In this document: positions 1 to 6,640 of the stretch, in pieces
Numbering within the stretch: the first letter of the stretch is position 1
How the letters are laid out: every line of letters starts with the position of its first letter
Source: Succinivibrionaceae bacterium
Lineage (GTDB): Bacteria > Pseudomonadota > Gammaproteobacteria > Enterobacterales > Succinivibrionaceae
Direction of reading: 5' to 3'
DNA: 7,308 nucleotides
Assembly (NCBI GenBank): GCA_003477345.1
Contig: DMTG01000107.1
Location: forward strand, 1-7,308
Notes under the pieces: model-generated
What the model saw: the letters and a program-made list of their open reading frames with translations, nothing else
The model's database searches: none
Told to the model about the DNA's origin: nothing
Translations under genes and position numbers: made by a program

Positions 1-173
1 CGTCAATTAGAAAATTTAGCCATAATAATTTTATAGATTGTAAAAAAACAACTCATCTTACATACAAATTTTGTCCTATAATAGTCAAACTCGTACATAT
101 CAATAGTCTGAATAAAATTTTTTAGTTGTGTAATTTTGTGATCTGCTTTGCAAATTATGGCTACAATTTGGGA

Positions 174-186
174 GATTGTCACAATC
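174..186. repeat. Short perfect inverted repeat (GATTGT-C-ACAATC)
   Basis: GATTGT and ACAATC are exact reverse complements around one central C, about 100 bp before the pntA start and just upstream of a TATAAT hexamer at 205-210. The symmetry and position would suit a dimeric repressor or activator site. The next bases outward do not pair, the element is short and the surrounding DNA is AT-rich, so chance is possible. No known regulator is recognised. Confidence 0.35.
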
Positions 187-204
187 ATTATTAACTTTGA
201 AATA

Positions 205-210
205 TATAAT
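205..210 (+). promoter_or_regulatory. Candidate -10 hexamer for pntAB
   Basis: A perfect TATAAT match lies 75 bp upstream of the pntA ATG, right after the inverted repeat at 174-186. The bases 16-18 bp upstream do not resemble TTGACA; the nearest TTGTCA (176-181) is 23 bp away. If real, the promoter would be activator-dependent or have a poor -35. A second TATAAT at 77-82 is an alternative. In DNA this AT-rich such hexamers arise easily. Confidence 0.25.
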
Positions 211-285
211 TTAGACTTGATCAAATTACGATTTGGCATCAACAAACTATAAGGTGTTACGCCTTTAATAATATAGGATAAAGCC

Positions 286-1830
286 ATGCTGATAGGTATT
301 CCAAAAGAGAGCACCAGCGGTGAGACCAGAGTTGCTGCAACTCCAGACACCGTGGGTAAGCTCATTAAATTAGGCTTTGAAGTCGCAGTTCAAAGCGGTG
401 CTGGTGCGGACGCAAGTTTTTCTGATGCGTCTTATACAGAAGCCGGTGCAAAGGTTGTCAAGCCTCGCGAGGTTTGGAACAGCGATATCATTTATAAGGT
501 CAATGCTCCAAATGATGATGAGATTGGAAATATGCACGAGGGTCAGACCCTTGTAAGTTTTATTCGTCCAGCTCAGAATCCGGAACTGGTACAGAAATTA
601 AACGAGAAGAAAGTAACCGTGCTCGCCATGGACATGGTGCCTCGTATTTCCCGTGCCCAGTCAATGGACGCATTATCTTCCACAGCAAACATCAGTGGCT
701 ATCGTGCAGTAATTGAAGCTGCCCATAACTTCGGAAGATTCTTTACCGGTCAGGTAACTGCCGCAGGTAAGGTTCCTCCTGCAAAGGTTCTGGTCATCGG
801 CGCCGGTGTGGCAGGTCTTGCCGCAATTGGTGCCGCTCACTCTCTGGGCGCTATCGTTCGTGCTTTCGATACCCGTCTGGTAGTAGCAGAACAGATTAAG
901 TCCATGGGCGGTGAATTCTTAAAGCTGGACTTTAAGAATGAAGGCGGCGACTCTTCAGACGGTTACGCAAAGGTAATGTCTGATGAATTTATCAAAGCAG
1001 AAATGGAGCTTTTTGCAAAGCAGGCAAAAGAGGTTGATATCATCATCACCACTGCCGCAATCCCAGGCAAGCCAGCTCCTCGTCTGATTACCAAAGAGAT
1101 GGTTGACTCCATGAAGTCAGGCTCAGTCATTGTTGACCTGGCAGCAGCCTCCGGAGGAAACTGTGAATGCACAGTTGCAGGCAAGGTTACTACCACCAAG
1201 AATGGCGTAAAGATTATCGGCTATACCGATCTGGCAACCAGACTTCCTGCTCAGTCATCACAGCTGTATTCTCAGAATCTTGTAAACTTAAGCAAGCTTC
1301 TGTCTCCAAATAAAGATGGCAATATCGACATCAACTTTGAAGATGTTGTCATACGCAATATGACAGTTACCAAAGGCGGAGAAGTTACCTTCCCTCCTCC
1401 GAAGATCAGCGTATCTGCAGCTCCTGCCCAGAAGGCAGAGAAAGCAGCTCCTCCTAAGATTGAAAAGAAGGAAATTTCTTCAAAATTCAAGATTAGCTGT
1501 GTTGCAGTTGTGCTGTTCCTGTTCCTGTTAATAGGTCTGTACGCTCCAGAGCAGTTCCTGCCGCACTTTACAGTGTTCATTCTGGCCTGTGTAGTTGGTT
1601 ACTACGTAGTATGGAATGTTACTCATTCGCTGCATACTCCTCTAATGTCCGTAACTAATGCTATTTCCGGCATTATTGTGGTAGGTGCAATGCTTCAGAT
1701 TTGTTCTTCTGCACCAGCAGTTGGAGTATTTGCATTCATAGGTGTACTGATAGCGTCTATCAATATCTTCGGTGGCTTCGCTGTAACGCGCCGCATGCTG
1801 TCAATGTTCAGAAAAGAAGAAAAGAAATAG
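286..1830 (+). CDS. pntA: NAD(P) transhydrogenase subunit alpha (proton-translocating)
   Basis: Alpha subunit of the membrane transhydrogenase, which couples proton re-entry to hydride transfer from NADH to NADP+ and so supplies NADPH. At 514 aa it is close to the roughly 510 aa of the E. coli protein. Domain I (about 1-375) binds NAD(H). The N-terminus MLIGIPKE is typical. The RQD loop is visible as R120, Q125 and D128, the Rossmann glycine motif GAGVAGLAA lies at 172-180, and the mobile loop [13 protein letters not shown] lies at 319-331. A Lys/Ala/Pro-rich linker (about 376-400) leads to four hydrophobic segments near 402-419, 425-444, 453-473 and 477-498, the alpha part of the membrane domain. 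The start is supported by family alignment and a weak AGGA 6-7 nt upstream. The 18-bp gap to pntB implies one transcript. The gene is intact, with domains I and IIa fused as in E. coli rather than split. Confidence 0.97.
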   Translation: MLIGIPKESTSGETRVAATPDTVGKLIKLGFEVAVQSGAGADASFSDASYTEAGAKVVKPREVWNSDIIYKVNAPNDDEIGNMHEGQTLVSFIRPAQNPELVQKLNEKKVTVLAMDMVPRISRAQSMDALSSTANISGYRAVIEAAHNFGRFFTGQVTAAGKVPPAKVLVIGAGVAGLAAIGAAHSLGAIVRAFDTRLVVAEQIKSMGGEFLKLDFKNEGGDSSDGYAKVMSDEFIKAEMELFAKQAKEVDIIITTAAIPGKPAPRLITKEMVDSMKSGSVIVDLAAASGGNCECTVAGKVTTTKNGVKIIGYTDLATRLPAQSSQLYSQNLVNLSKLLSPNKDGNIDINFEDVVIRNMTVTKGGEVTFPPPKISVSAAPAQKAEKAAPPKIEKKEISSKFKISCVAVVLFLFLLIGLYAPEQFLPHFTVFILACVVGYYVVWNVTHSLHTPLMSVTNAISGIIVVGAMLQICSSAPAVGVFAFIGVLIASINIFGGFAVTRRMLSMFRKEEKK

Positions 1831-1848
1831 GCCGAAGGAGAATAAAAA

Positions 1849-3345
1849 ATGACATTAGGTTTAACTCATATGGCCTATATTCTGGCAGCGCTGCTTTTCA
1901 TTATGGCGCTGGCAGGCTTATCCAAGCAGGAAACTGCAAAACTAGGCTGTACTTCTGGAATAGCCGGTATGTGTATTGCACTGCTGGCAACCTTCTCAAG
2001 AGTTGATACTGTAAGTGGCTTCATCTTTATTATCATTGCCATGGTAATAGGTGCCTGCATCGGTATATACGTTGCAAAGCGTGTTGCCATGACTCAGATG
2101 CCTGAGATGATTGCCTGCCTGCACAGTTTTGTAGGTTTAGCTGCAGTGCTGGTTGGCTACAACAGCTTCCTGGAGCTGGCTCCGGAAACTCCTGCAACCC
2201 TGACCTTCTCTGCAGATGCAACTTCTGAACAGGTATTAGCTGCTATGGCTCAGGCAAAAGCCGCATTGAGCCCTACTGTTATGTCAGTTGCCGAGCTTAA
2301 TACCCATCTTGCAGAAATCTTCCTGGGTGTATTCATCGGTGCAGTAACCTTCACAGGTTCCATCGTAGCCTACGGCAAGCTGAACGGTACCTACAAGATC
2401 AGCATCTTCAAGTCTGCTCCTCTGCAGTTACCAGGCGGTCACTGGCTGAATCTGCTGGCATTAGTAGTTTCACTGTTCTTAATGATCTGGTTCATGAGCT
2501 CAGAGGTACCACCTGCAGCTCCGCTGATCTTAATGACTCTTATCGCTTTTGCCTTCGGTATTCACCTGGTTGCAGCAATCGGCGGTGCTGATATGCCTGT
2601 TGTTATCTCCATGCTGAACTCCTATTCAGGATGGGCTGCAGCAGCATCCGGCTTCATGCTCGACAATGACCTTCTGATTGTTACCGGTGCTCTGGTAGGT
2701 TCTTCAGGTGCTATTCTGTCTTACATCATGTGTAAGGCCATGAACCGCCGCTTCATTTCTGTTATCGCAGGCGGCTTCGGTAATGCTCCTGTAAGCAACA
2801 AGGAAGAAGATCTTGGTGAGTATCGTGAACTCAAGGCTCCTGAAGTTGCAGAATTACTCAAGAATTCAAGCTCTGTAATTATCGCTCCGGGATACGGAAT
2901 GGCAGTAGCTCAGGCCCAGAATGCAGTTGCAAGTCTGACTGAGAAACTCAAAGCCCGCGGCATCGAGGTAAGATTCGCAATTCACCCAGTTGCCGGCCGT
3001 CTGCCAGGTCACATGAACGTTCTGCTTGCTGAAGCAAAGGTTCCTTATGATATCGTTCTTGAAATGGATGAAATCAATGATGATTTCGAAAATACCGATA
3101 CCGTACTGGTAATCGGCGCCAACGATACCGTAAACCCTGCAGCAACAGAAGATCCTACCAGCCCGATTGCAGGCATGCCTGTATTAGAGGTTTGGAAGGC
3201 TCACAACGTTGTCGTATTCAAGCGTTCTATGAATCCTGGATATGCCGGTGTTCAGAATCCTCTCTTCTATAAGGAGAATACAAGCATGTGCTTCGGCGAT
3301 GCCAAGAAGACCGTTGAAGAAATCGTTGCAGCAATTGGCGAATAG
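1849..3345 (+). CDS. pntB: NAD(P) transhydrogenase subunit beta (proton-translocating)
   Basis: Beta subunit: most of the proton channel plus the NADP(H)-binding domain III. An AAGGAG (1835-1840) sits 8 nt before the ATG, and the N-terminus aligns with E. coli PntB, so the start is firm. About nine membrane segments occupy residues 5-295. The channel histidine is H92 (E. coli His91) in ACLHSFVGL, and the conserved GADMP (D248) and N257 follow. Domain III (about 330-498) shows [10 protein letters not shown] (348-357), [13 protein letters not shown] (379-391), GANDTVNP (423-430) and [14 protein letters not shown] (458-471), all NADP-site signatures. At 498 aa it is longer than the 462 aa of E. 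coli. Most of the excess is a roughly 30-residue Ala/Thr-rich insertion at about 110-148, between the His92 helix and the next helix, probably on the periplasmic side by analogy with E. coli topology. All catalytic motifs are intact. Confidence 0.97.
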   Translation: MTLGLTHMAYILAALLFIMALAGLSKQETAKLGCTSGIAGMCIALLATFSRVDTVSGFIFIIIAMVIGACIGIYVAKRVAMTQMPEMIACLHSFVGLAAVLVGYNSFLELAPETPATLTFSADATSEQVLAAMAQAKAALSPTVMSVAELNTHLAEIFLGVFIGAVTFTGSIVAYGKLNGTYKISIFKSAPLQLPGGHWLNLLALVVSLFLMIWFMSSEVPPAAPLILMTLIAFAFGIHLVAAIGGADMPVVISMLNSYSGWAAAASGFMLDNDLLIVTGALVGSSGAILSYIMCKAMNRRFISVIAGGFGNAPVSNKEEDLGEYRELKAPEVAELLKNSSSVIIAPGYGMAVAQAQNAVASLTEKLKARGIEVRFAIHPVAGRLPGHMNVLLAEAKVPYDIVLEMDEINDDFENTDTVLVIGANDTVNPAATEDPTSPIAGMPVLEVWKAHNVVVFKRSMNPGYAGVQNPLFYKENTSMCFGDAKKTVEEIVAAIGE

Positions 3346-3368
3346 TTGAGAGCTTAGCAAGATTGAAG

Positions 3369-3396
3369 GCCGGCGCTGAAAAGCACCGGCTTTTTT
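3369..3396 (+). terminator. Rho-independent terminator of pntAB
   Basis: GCCGGCGCT (3369-3377) pairs with AGCACCGGC (3382-3390) around a GAAA tetraloop, with one internal C-A mismatch (3374/3385), and is followed at once by six T (3391-3396). It starts 24 bp after the pntB stop codon. The T run is only on the plus strand, so it should stop pntAB transcripts before they enter the convergent acetyltransferase gene. Confidence 0.92.
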
Positions 3397-3418
3397 ATGG
3401 GCTGAATTTTTTTAGCTG

Positions 3419-3437
3419 CCGGGAAGTTCCGGTTTTT
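3419..3437 (+). terminator. Weak second terminator-like hairpin
   Basis: CCGGG (3419-3423) can pair with TCCGG (3428-3432), including one G-U pair, around a 4-nt loop, and five T follow (3433-3437). It lies 22 bp past the main pntAB terminator and just before the end of the convergent acetyltransferase gene. It may act as a back-up terminator. The stem is short. Read on the minus strand the hairpin has no T tract directly after it, so it does not clearly end the opposing gene. Confidence 0.4.
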
Positions 3438-3444
3438 GGGTGTT

Positions 3445-4017
3445 TTAAAACTCAATGTTCAGCTCTGAAAAAGGGGTAATCGGGGCTGCAATCTTTGGGT
3501 GCTCACCGAGACTTTTTTCCATCCAGACCATGTCATACCAGCGTTCGAATTTATAGCCGCTCTGCAGAAATCTGCCTACCAGGCGATACCCTAAATGGCT
3601 GTGGAATTCAAAACTGTTGTTGGTGAGATAAGGATCATCATGATCGGTGACGCTTATGCAGGCGCACATATTCAAAAATCCCTGAGCCTTCAGTGAATCC
3701 TCCAGTGCCTGATGCAGTTTTCTGCCGATACCGCATTTTTTCATGGACTGTTTTATATAAATCGAGGTTTCAACCGACCAGTCGTAAGCGGCTCTGTGAG
3801 CAAAAGGTCCTGTATAGGCATAGCCTGCAGCCTGCCCGTCGGCTAAAGCCACTATATACGGATAGCGTCTTAAGGTAGTTTCAATGCGGCTGCGAAACTC
3901 CTGCTCTGACGGGATCACGGTTTCAAAAGAAATCGCTGTATCCTTGACGTAGGGGGCGTAAATGGCAAGCAGGTCGGCCGCATCTTCAGGGCAGGCCCTG
4001 CGTAGTTTTATTTCCAT
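3445..4017 (-). CDS. GNAT-family N-acetyltransferase (phosphinothricin acetyltransferase/MnaT-like)
   Basis: Acetyl-CoA-dependent N-acyltransferase, 190 aa, cytosolic, with no signal or membrane segment. Family features are strong: R6-R7-A8 at the N-terminus, FETVIPSEQEFRSRI (31-45), YPYIVA (52-57), GYAYTGPFAHRAAYDWSVETSIYI (65-88), the acetyl-CoA pyrophosphate loop KKCGIGRKL (93-101), FHSHLGYRLVGRF (138-150) and GYKFERWYDMVWMEKSL (154-170). These are hallmarks of the Pat/Bar/YncA group, which acetylate phosphinothricin, methionine sulfoximine or related amino acids. The physiological substrate here is unknown, and resistance to a natural herbicide should not be assumed. The tail ending HPKIAAPITPFSELN is usual in anaerobe members. 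The first Met aligns with the family start, but no strong Shine-Dalgarno is seen. The gene stands alone, convergent with pntB and divergent from the methyltransferase gene. Confidence 0.92.
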   Translation of the reverse strand: MEIKLRRACPEDAADLLAIYAPYVKDTAISFETVIPSEQEFRSRIETTLRRYPYIVALADGQAAGYAYTGPFAHRAAYDWSVETSIYIKQSMKKCGIGRKLHQALEDSLKAQGFLNMCACISVTDHDDPYLTNNSFEFHSHLGYRLVGRFLQSGYKFERWYDMVWMEKSLGEHPKIAAPITPFSELNIEF

Positions 4018-4040
4018 TGGCTGTTCTCGGTATTGACTGT

Positions 4041-4068
4041 TTTAGAAAAAATTAATGGGTTTTTGCAA
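4041..4068 (-). promoter_or_regulatory. Candidate sigma70 promoter of the GNAT gene
   Basis: Read on the minus strand, TTGCAA (4068-4063) and TCTAAA (4046-4041) are separated by 16 bp. Each matches the -35 or -10 consensus at four of six positions. The start of transcription would fall near 4034, about 17 nt before the ATG, which is a plausible short leader. The -35 box overlaps the nested inverted repeat at 4065-4096. The match is weak. Confidence 0.3.
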
Positions 4069-4096
4069 TGCGGCAGATATACTGCCGGCAAATTGC
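4065..4096. repeat. Nested inverted repeat upstream of the GNAT gene
   Basis: CGGCAG (4071-4076) pairs perfectly with CTGCCG (4082-4087) around ATATA. Outside this, GCAAT (4065-4069) pairs with ATTGC (4092-4096), with an asymmetric interior of one base on the left and four on the right. No T run follows on either strand in a terminator-like way. It overlaps the candidate -35 box of the leftward gene, so an operator role is possible. The function is unknown. Confidence 0.4.
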
Positions 4097-4273
4097 CTGT
4101 AATTAGTAGTTAGACACTGAAGATAATAGGCAGACTCGGAATATTTTGAAAGCTGAAGATTAATATTTAGATGTTGCTGATAAATTTTGGTGCGTTTTTA
4201 TCTAAAGCTCTTTCCAAAAAATTAATAACGTATTAGTCTATAGGTACAAACTTTCTTTTAGGAAATTCTGAAA

Positions 4274-4375
4274 ATGGTAAAAGTAAAATCTGCTTTTAAG
4301 CTTTCTGTCGGCAGTTTCTCTGCCTCAGAGCCTGCTTTTGCCTTTATTTCCTTATCCTGTTGTATCTGTCGCTAA
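4274..4375 (+). CDS. Candidate 33-aa leader peptide with a C-terminal Cys-Cys-Ile-Cys-Arg run
   Basis: An ATG preceded by TAGGAAA (AGGA at 4260-4263, 10 nt upstream) opens a 33-codon frame. Its N-terminus is MVKVKSAFKL and its C-terminus is SLSCCICR, followed by TAA at 4373-4375. Three of the last five codons are TGT (4358-4360, 4361-4363 and 4367-4369). They lie on the left arm of the inverted repeat at 4363-4385, and the stop codon is at its centre. The downstream genes include two enzymes of cysteine metabolism, so a cysteine-sensing leader peptide is conceivable. It has no recognised homologue, and a frame of this length can arise by chance. Translation is unproven. Confidence 0.25.
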   Translation: MVKVKSAFKLSVGSFSASEPAFAFISLSCCICR

Positions 4376-4385
4376 GCGACGGATA
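4363..4385. repeat. 23-bp near-perfect palindrome / RNA hairpin
   Basis: TATCTGTCGCT (4363-4373) and AGCGACGGATA (4375-4385) are reverse complements except for one position that is a T/G (G-U in RNA) pair, around a central A. No T run follows on either strand, so it is not a standard terminator. It may be a protein-binding operator or a leader RNA hairpin. The right arm GCGACGG (4376-4382) can instead pair exactly with CCGTCGC at 4416-4422. It overlaps the end of the candidate leader ORF. Confidence 0.6.
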
Positions 4386-4422
4386 GCCAGTCTATTTCAT
4401 ATTATTTTCATAATACCGTCGC

Positions 4423-4445
4423 AATTTGAGCAGAAAGCTCAGATT
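4423..4445 (+). other. Hairpin in the leader of the methyltransferase gene
   Basis: AATTTGAGC (4423-4431) and GCTCAGATT (4437-4445) form nine pairs, one of them G-U, around an AGAAA loop. The bases after it are T-rich but broken (about 4451-4465), so termination would be weak at best. It begins directly after CCGTCGC (4416-4422), the alternative partner of the upstream palindrome, and ends 43 bp before the methyltransferase start. Confidence 0.4.
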
Positions 4446-4488
4446 CGATATCTCATTTTCTTAAATTCTCAGCAAGAGGACAGTCAAA

Positions 4489-5346
4489 ATGCTAAAGAAC
4501 GAAGAAGGAAGCAAAACCGCAGAGATCTGCGCATGGGTGAGAGCCACTCATTCAAGAGAGCTCAAAGGAAGAATTTTTAACGACTCTCTGGCAGCGTCTC
4601 TAATTGGACGACAGAAGTCAGCAGAGGTTGCCAGAATGGTGCTCTCAGGCGACAAGTCTGGCAGGGCAAGGTCTTTTCTGGAGCTTTCTCAGGAATTTTT
4701 CCCGATCCCTATTTCTAGAAGCGCCTGGGCCGAGACTGAAGTTCGCAACTTCGCCGCTGCCTTTTCTGAAATTCAGTATGTGATTTTAGGGGCAGGTCTA
4801 GATACCTTTGCCTGGCGCAATCAGCAGCAGAATATCAGGACTTTTGAGGTTGATCATCCCTATACGCAGAAGAGCAAGCTGTACAGACTGAAATCTCTGC
4901 AGTGGAATACCGGCAAGGCAGTATTTGTACCGGTAGATTTTGCTAAAGATTCACTCAAAGCAGAGCTGTTGAAGCGTGGCTTTGATCCTGAGATCCCTGC
5001 TGTCTTTACTATTTTAGGAGTTGCCTATTATCTGCCAGTTGAGACTTTCTCCAATACCCTGAAAGATATTGCCTCGCTGATGCAGGCTCCCGCCCGAGTC
5101 CTGTTTGACTTCAGAGACGATGTCGCCGATGCCAAAAGCTCGCAGCTGTCTGCTTTTACAGAAAGTCTGGGCGAGCCTATGGCAGCAGGCTACAACGTAA
5201 CCTTCCTAAAGCGCAGGCTAAGAAAACTGGGCTACTACGGCATCTTTCACATGTCTCCTCTGACTATCGGTGAGCGTTATTTCAAAAACCGCTGTGACGG
5301 GCTTGCGGCCTACAGAACAGTGCATTTTATAAAAGCAGCTGTTTAA
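4489..5346 (+). CDS. Class I SAM-dependent methyltransferase, leucine carboxyl methyltransferase (PPM1/TIGR00027-like) family
   Basis: A 285-aa cytosolic methyltransferase. The N-terminal pattern GSKTAEICAWVRATHS (7-22) with IFNDSLAASLIG (29-40) is typical of bacterial LCMT-like proteins. SAM-binding motif I is YVILGAGLDTFAWR (97-110), the acidic ribose-binding motif is FEVDHPYTQKSK (119-130), FVPVDF lies at 146-151, and the motif IV-like segment ILGVAYYLPVETF lies at 175-187. Transfer of a methyl group from SAM is therefore likely. The acceptor is not known; bacterial relatives act on small-molecule carboxylates or hydroxyls, and there is no reason to expect PP2A as substrate. The start is set by AGAGGA (4475-4480), 8 nt upstream. 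It lies 95 bp before a Cys/Met PLP enzyme gene in the same direction, so its by-product S-adenosylhomocysteine may feed that pathway. An independent role is equally possible. Confidence 0.88.
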   Translation: MLKNEEGSKTAEICAWVRATHSRELKGRIFNDSLAASLIGRQKSAEVARMVLSGDKSGRARSFLELSQEFFPIPISRSAWAETEVRNFAAAFSEIQYVILGAGLDTFAWRNQQQNIRTFEVDHPYTQKSKLYRLKSLQWNTGKAVFVPVDFAKDSLKAELLKRGFDPEIPAVFTILGVAYYLPVETFSNTLKDIASLMQAPARVLFDFRDDVADAKSSQLSAFTESLGEPMAAGYNVTFLKRRLRKLGYYGIFHMSPLTIGERYFKNRCDGLAAYRTVHFIKAAV

Positions 5347-5354
5347 AGGTCGTC

Positions 5355-5375
5355 TCTGCAGGATGCGCCTGCGGA
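5355..5375 (+). other. Intercistronic hairpin between methyltransferase and mccB-like genes
   Basis: TCTGCAGG (5355-5362) pairs with CCTGCGGA (5368-5375), eight pairs including one G-U, around ATGCG, 8 bp after the methyltransferase stop. No T tract follows directly; a TTATTTATTTA stretch begins about 15 bp later. It could partly end the upstream transcript, stabilise its 3' end after processing, or be incidental. It makes strict co-transcription with the next gene less certain. Confidence 0.4.
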
Positions 5376-5441
5376 TACCAGAACAGCAGTTATTTATTTA
5401 GAAACAGTGCAGTTTAGATAGTTTTAAAAAGGAGATATCAG

Positions 5442-6602
5442 ATGAACAGATTTTATCAGGGCATAAATAGCGCCATGATTCACGGGGGAGTTTTACCAGA
5501 AGATGCCGCCTCATCGGTAAATGTGCCTATATATCAGACCTCAACCTTCAGACAGAGCGGCATTGGAGAGGGCGTTAAATGGGAATATTCACGCACGGGC
5601 AATCCTACAAGAGCGGCGCTAGAGTCCCTTATAGCAGAGCTTGAAGGTGGTACTGCCGGCTTTGCGTTTTCATCAGGCATGGCTGCGCTTACTGCAGTCC
5701 TGACCCTGTTTCATACAGGCGATCGCATCCTCTTGTCTTCTAACGTGTACGGTGGCACCTACCGGGTACTAGACAAGGTTTTTTCAAATTTCGGCATAAC
5801 CTATTTAATTGCTGATACCTCTAATCTCAAGGCGCTTGAAAGCGCCATAACCGATGACGTGAAAGGCATCCTGATTGAAAGTCCGGCCAATCCTCTGCTC
5901 AGCATTACCGATCTGATGGGGGTGGCGGATATTGCCAGACGCCATAAGATTCTGTCTGTTGCCGACAACACGTTCATGACTCCGTATCTGCAGCGCCCGC
6001 TAGAGCTGGGTTTTGATGTGGTAGTGCACAGTGCCACCAAATATCTTGGGGGGCATAGCGATCTGGTGGCAGGGCTTGTGGTCGTGAAAAGCAAAGAGCT
6101 TGCAGAGAAAATGGCCTTTATCCAGAATTCCACCGGAGGAGTGCTGCCGCCTTTTGACAGTTTCCTTTTGCAGCGCAGCATCAAGACCTTAGGCGTGAGA
6201 ATGGACAGACATGTTTTCAATGCGGAAAAGATAGCACTCTATCTTAAATCTCATCCTGCGGTTGCCAGAGTTTATTATCCGGGTCTTTTGGATTTTCCTG
6301 GATACTCTGTCAATCAGGGCCAGGCCCGCAACGGCGGAGTGATGCTGAGCTTTGAGTTAAAGGAAGGTTATGACTACCGACTGTTTTTTAAATCCCTAAG
6401 ACTGATTGCGCTGGCCGAAAGCCTTGGCGGAGTTGAAAGTCTTGTGTGCCATCCTGCGACAATGACTCATGCGGCGATCCCTGCCGAGATCAGAAAAAAG
6501 ATTGGAATTACCGACGGGCTCATTAGACTTTCGACCGGGCTTGAAGATGTCGATGATCTTACGGCCGATCTGGAGGCTGCAATTGCAGCAAGCCGCAGAT
6601 AG
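5442..6602 (+). CDS. mccB: Trans-sulfuration family PLP enzyme (cystathionine gamma-lyase/gamma-synthase-like)
   Basis: A 386-aa enzyme of the Cys/Met metabolism PLP-dependent family, full length. YSRTGNPT (49-56) carries the Tyr and Arg that reach the PLP phosphate of the neighbouring subunit. SSGMAAL (78-84) forms the phosphate loop, Y103 in NVYGGTYR is the usual ring-stacking Tyr, and D175 in VADNT binds the pyridine nitrogen. K200 in HSATKYLGGHSD is the Schiff-base lysine. AESLGGVESLVCHPATMTH (325-343) and RLSTGLED (362-369) bind the substrate carboxylate. AAGGAG, 7 nt before the ATG, fixes the start. Sequence alone does not separate cystathionine gamma-lyase, gamma-synthase, beta-lyase and methionine gamma-lyase. 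The symbol mccB rests on the MccA-like gene 38 bp downstream, which favours cysteine production from cystathionine. A metB/metC role is the main alternative. Confidence 0.9.
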   Translation: MNRFYQGINSAMIHGGVLPEDAASSVNVPIYQTSTFRQSGIGEGVKWEYSRTGNPTRAALESLIAELEGGTAGFAFSSGMAALTAVLTLFHTGDRILLSSNVYGGTYRVLDKVFSNFGITYLIADTSNLKALESAITDDVKGILIESPANPLLSITDLMGVADIARRHKILSVADNTFMTPYLQRPLELGFDVVVHSATKYLGGHSDLVAGLVVVKSKELAEKMAFIQNSTGGVLPPFDSFLLQRSIKTLGVRMDRHVFNAEKIALYLKSHPAVARVYYPGLLDFPGYSVNQGQARNGGVMLSFELKEGYDYRLFFKSLRLIALAESLGGVESLVCHPATMTHAAIPAEIRKKIGITDGLIRLSTGLEDVDDLTADLEAAIAASRR

Positions 6603-6640
6603 GTCTGGGTCTTGGCTTATAGCATTTTAAGGAAGCTTTT

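Larger units (their letters stand above)
1..285. other. AT-rich non-coding region upstream of pntA
   Basis: This stretch has no convincing gene on either strand. I counted about 26% G+C over bases 1-240, much lower than the pntAB coding DNA that follows. It presumably carries the pntAB promoter and control sites. TATAAT hexamers occur at 77-82 and 205-210, but neither has a good -35 partner at 16-18 bp. A 13-bp perfect inverted repeat lies at 174-186. A half-good CRP-like site, TGTGA-N6-TTGCA, lies at 137-152. No end of an upstream gene is visible, so the intergenic region extends beyond the left edge. Confidence 0.7.
4018..4488. other. Intergenic region between divergent genes, rich in inverted repeats
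   Basis: These 471 bp separate the leftward acetyltransferase from the rightward methyltransferase gene. They hold a candidate leftward promoter (4041-4068), a nested inverted repeat (4065-4096), a direct repeat CTGAAGAT at 4117-4124 and 4153-4160, a candidate 33-codon leader ORF (4274-4375), a 23-bp near-palindrome (4363-4385) and a 9-bp-stem hairpin (4423-4445). No tRNA, riboswitch of a class I can recognise by eye, or mobile element was seen. The plus-strand promoter is not obvious; TATTAG (4231-4236) and TATAGG (4239-4244) are weak -10 candidates. Confidence 0.6.

Noticed and set aside
217..242. TTGAT ... ATCAA resembling an FNR box before pntA
   Set aside because: The half-sites are 16 bp apart (217-221 and 238-242) instead of the four of a true FNR site, so the pair is probably chance in AT-rich DNA.
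3..365. A 120-codon minus-strand reading frame covering the AT-rich leader and the antisense of the first pntA codons
   Set aside because: Its N-terminal part is simply the complement of pntA codons, and the rest comes from about 26% G+C DNA with an Ile/Lys/Phe-heavy composition. No ribosome site or known motif is visible.
4117..4165. Direct repeat CTGAAGAT followed by (T)AATA at 4117 and 4153
   Set aside because: There are only two copies of eight bases, 36 bp apart, in AT-rich DNA. This is too little to call a repeat element or an array of binding sites.
4018..4488. SAM or T-box riboswitch upstream of the methyltransferase and sulfur genes
   Set aside because: The region is long enough, but I could not find the S-box core, SAM-II-like pseudoknot elements or a T-box consensus by eye. 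Only the hairpins reported above are supported. A covariance-model search would settle this.
4338..4580. An 80-codon plus-strand frame overlapping the methyltransferase start in another frame
   Set aside because: It overlaps the well-supported methyltransferase start, has no Shine-Dalgarno or family motif, and its composition looks random.
5801..6220. A 139-codon minus-strand frame inside the mccB-like gene
   Set aside because: It lies wholly antisense to conserved PLP-enzyme motifs, including the Lys200 region, so it is a shadow of that gene.
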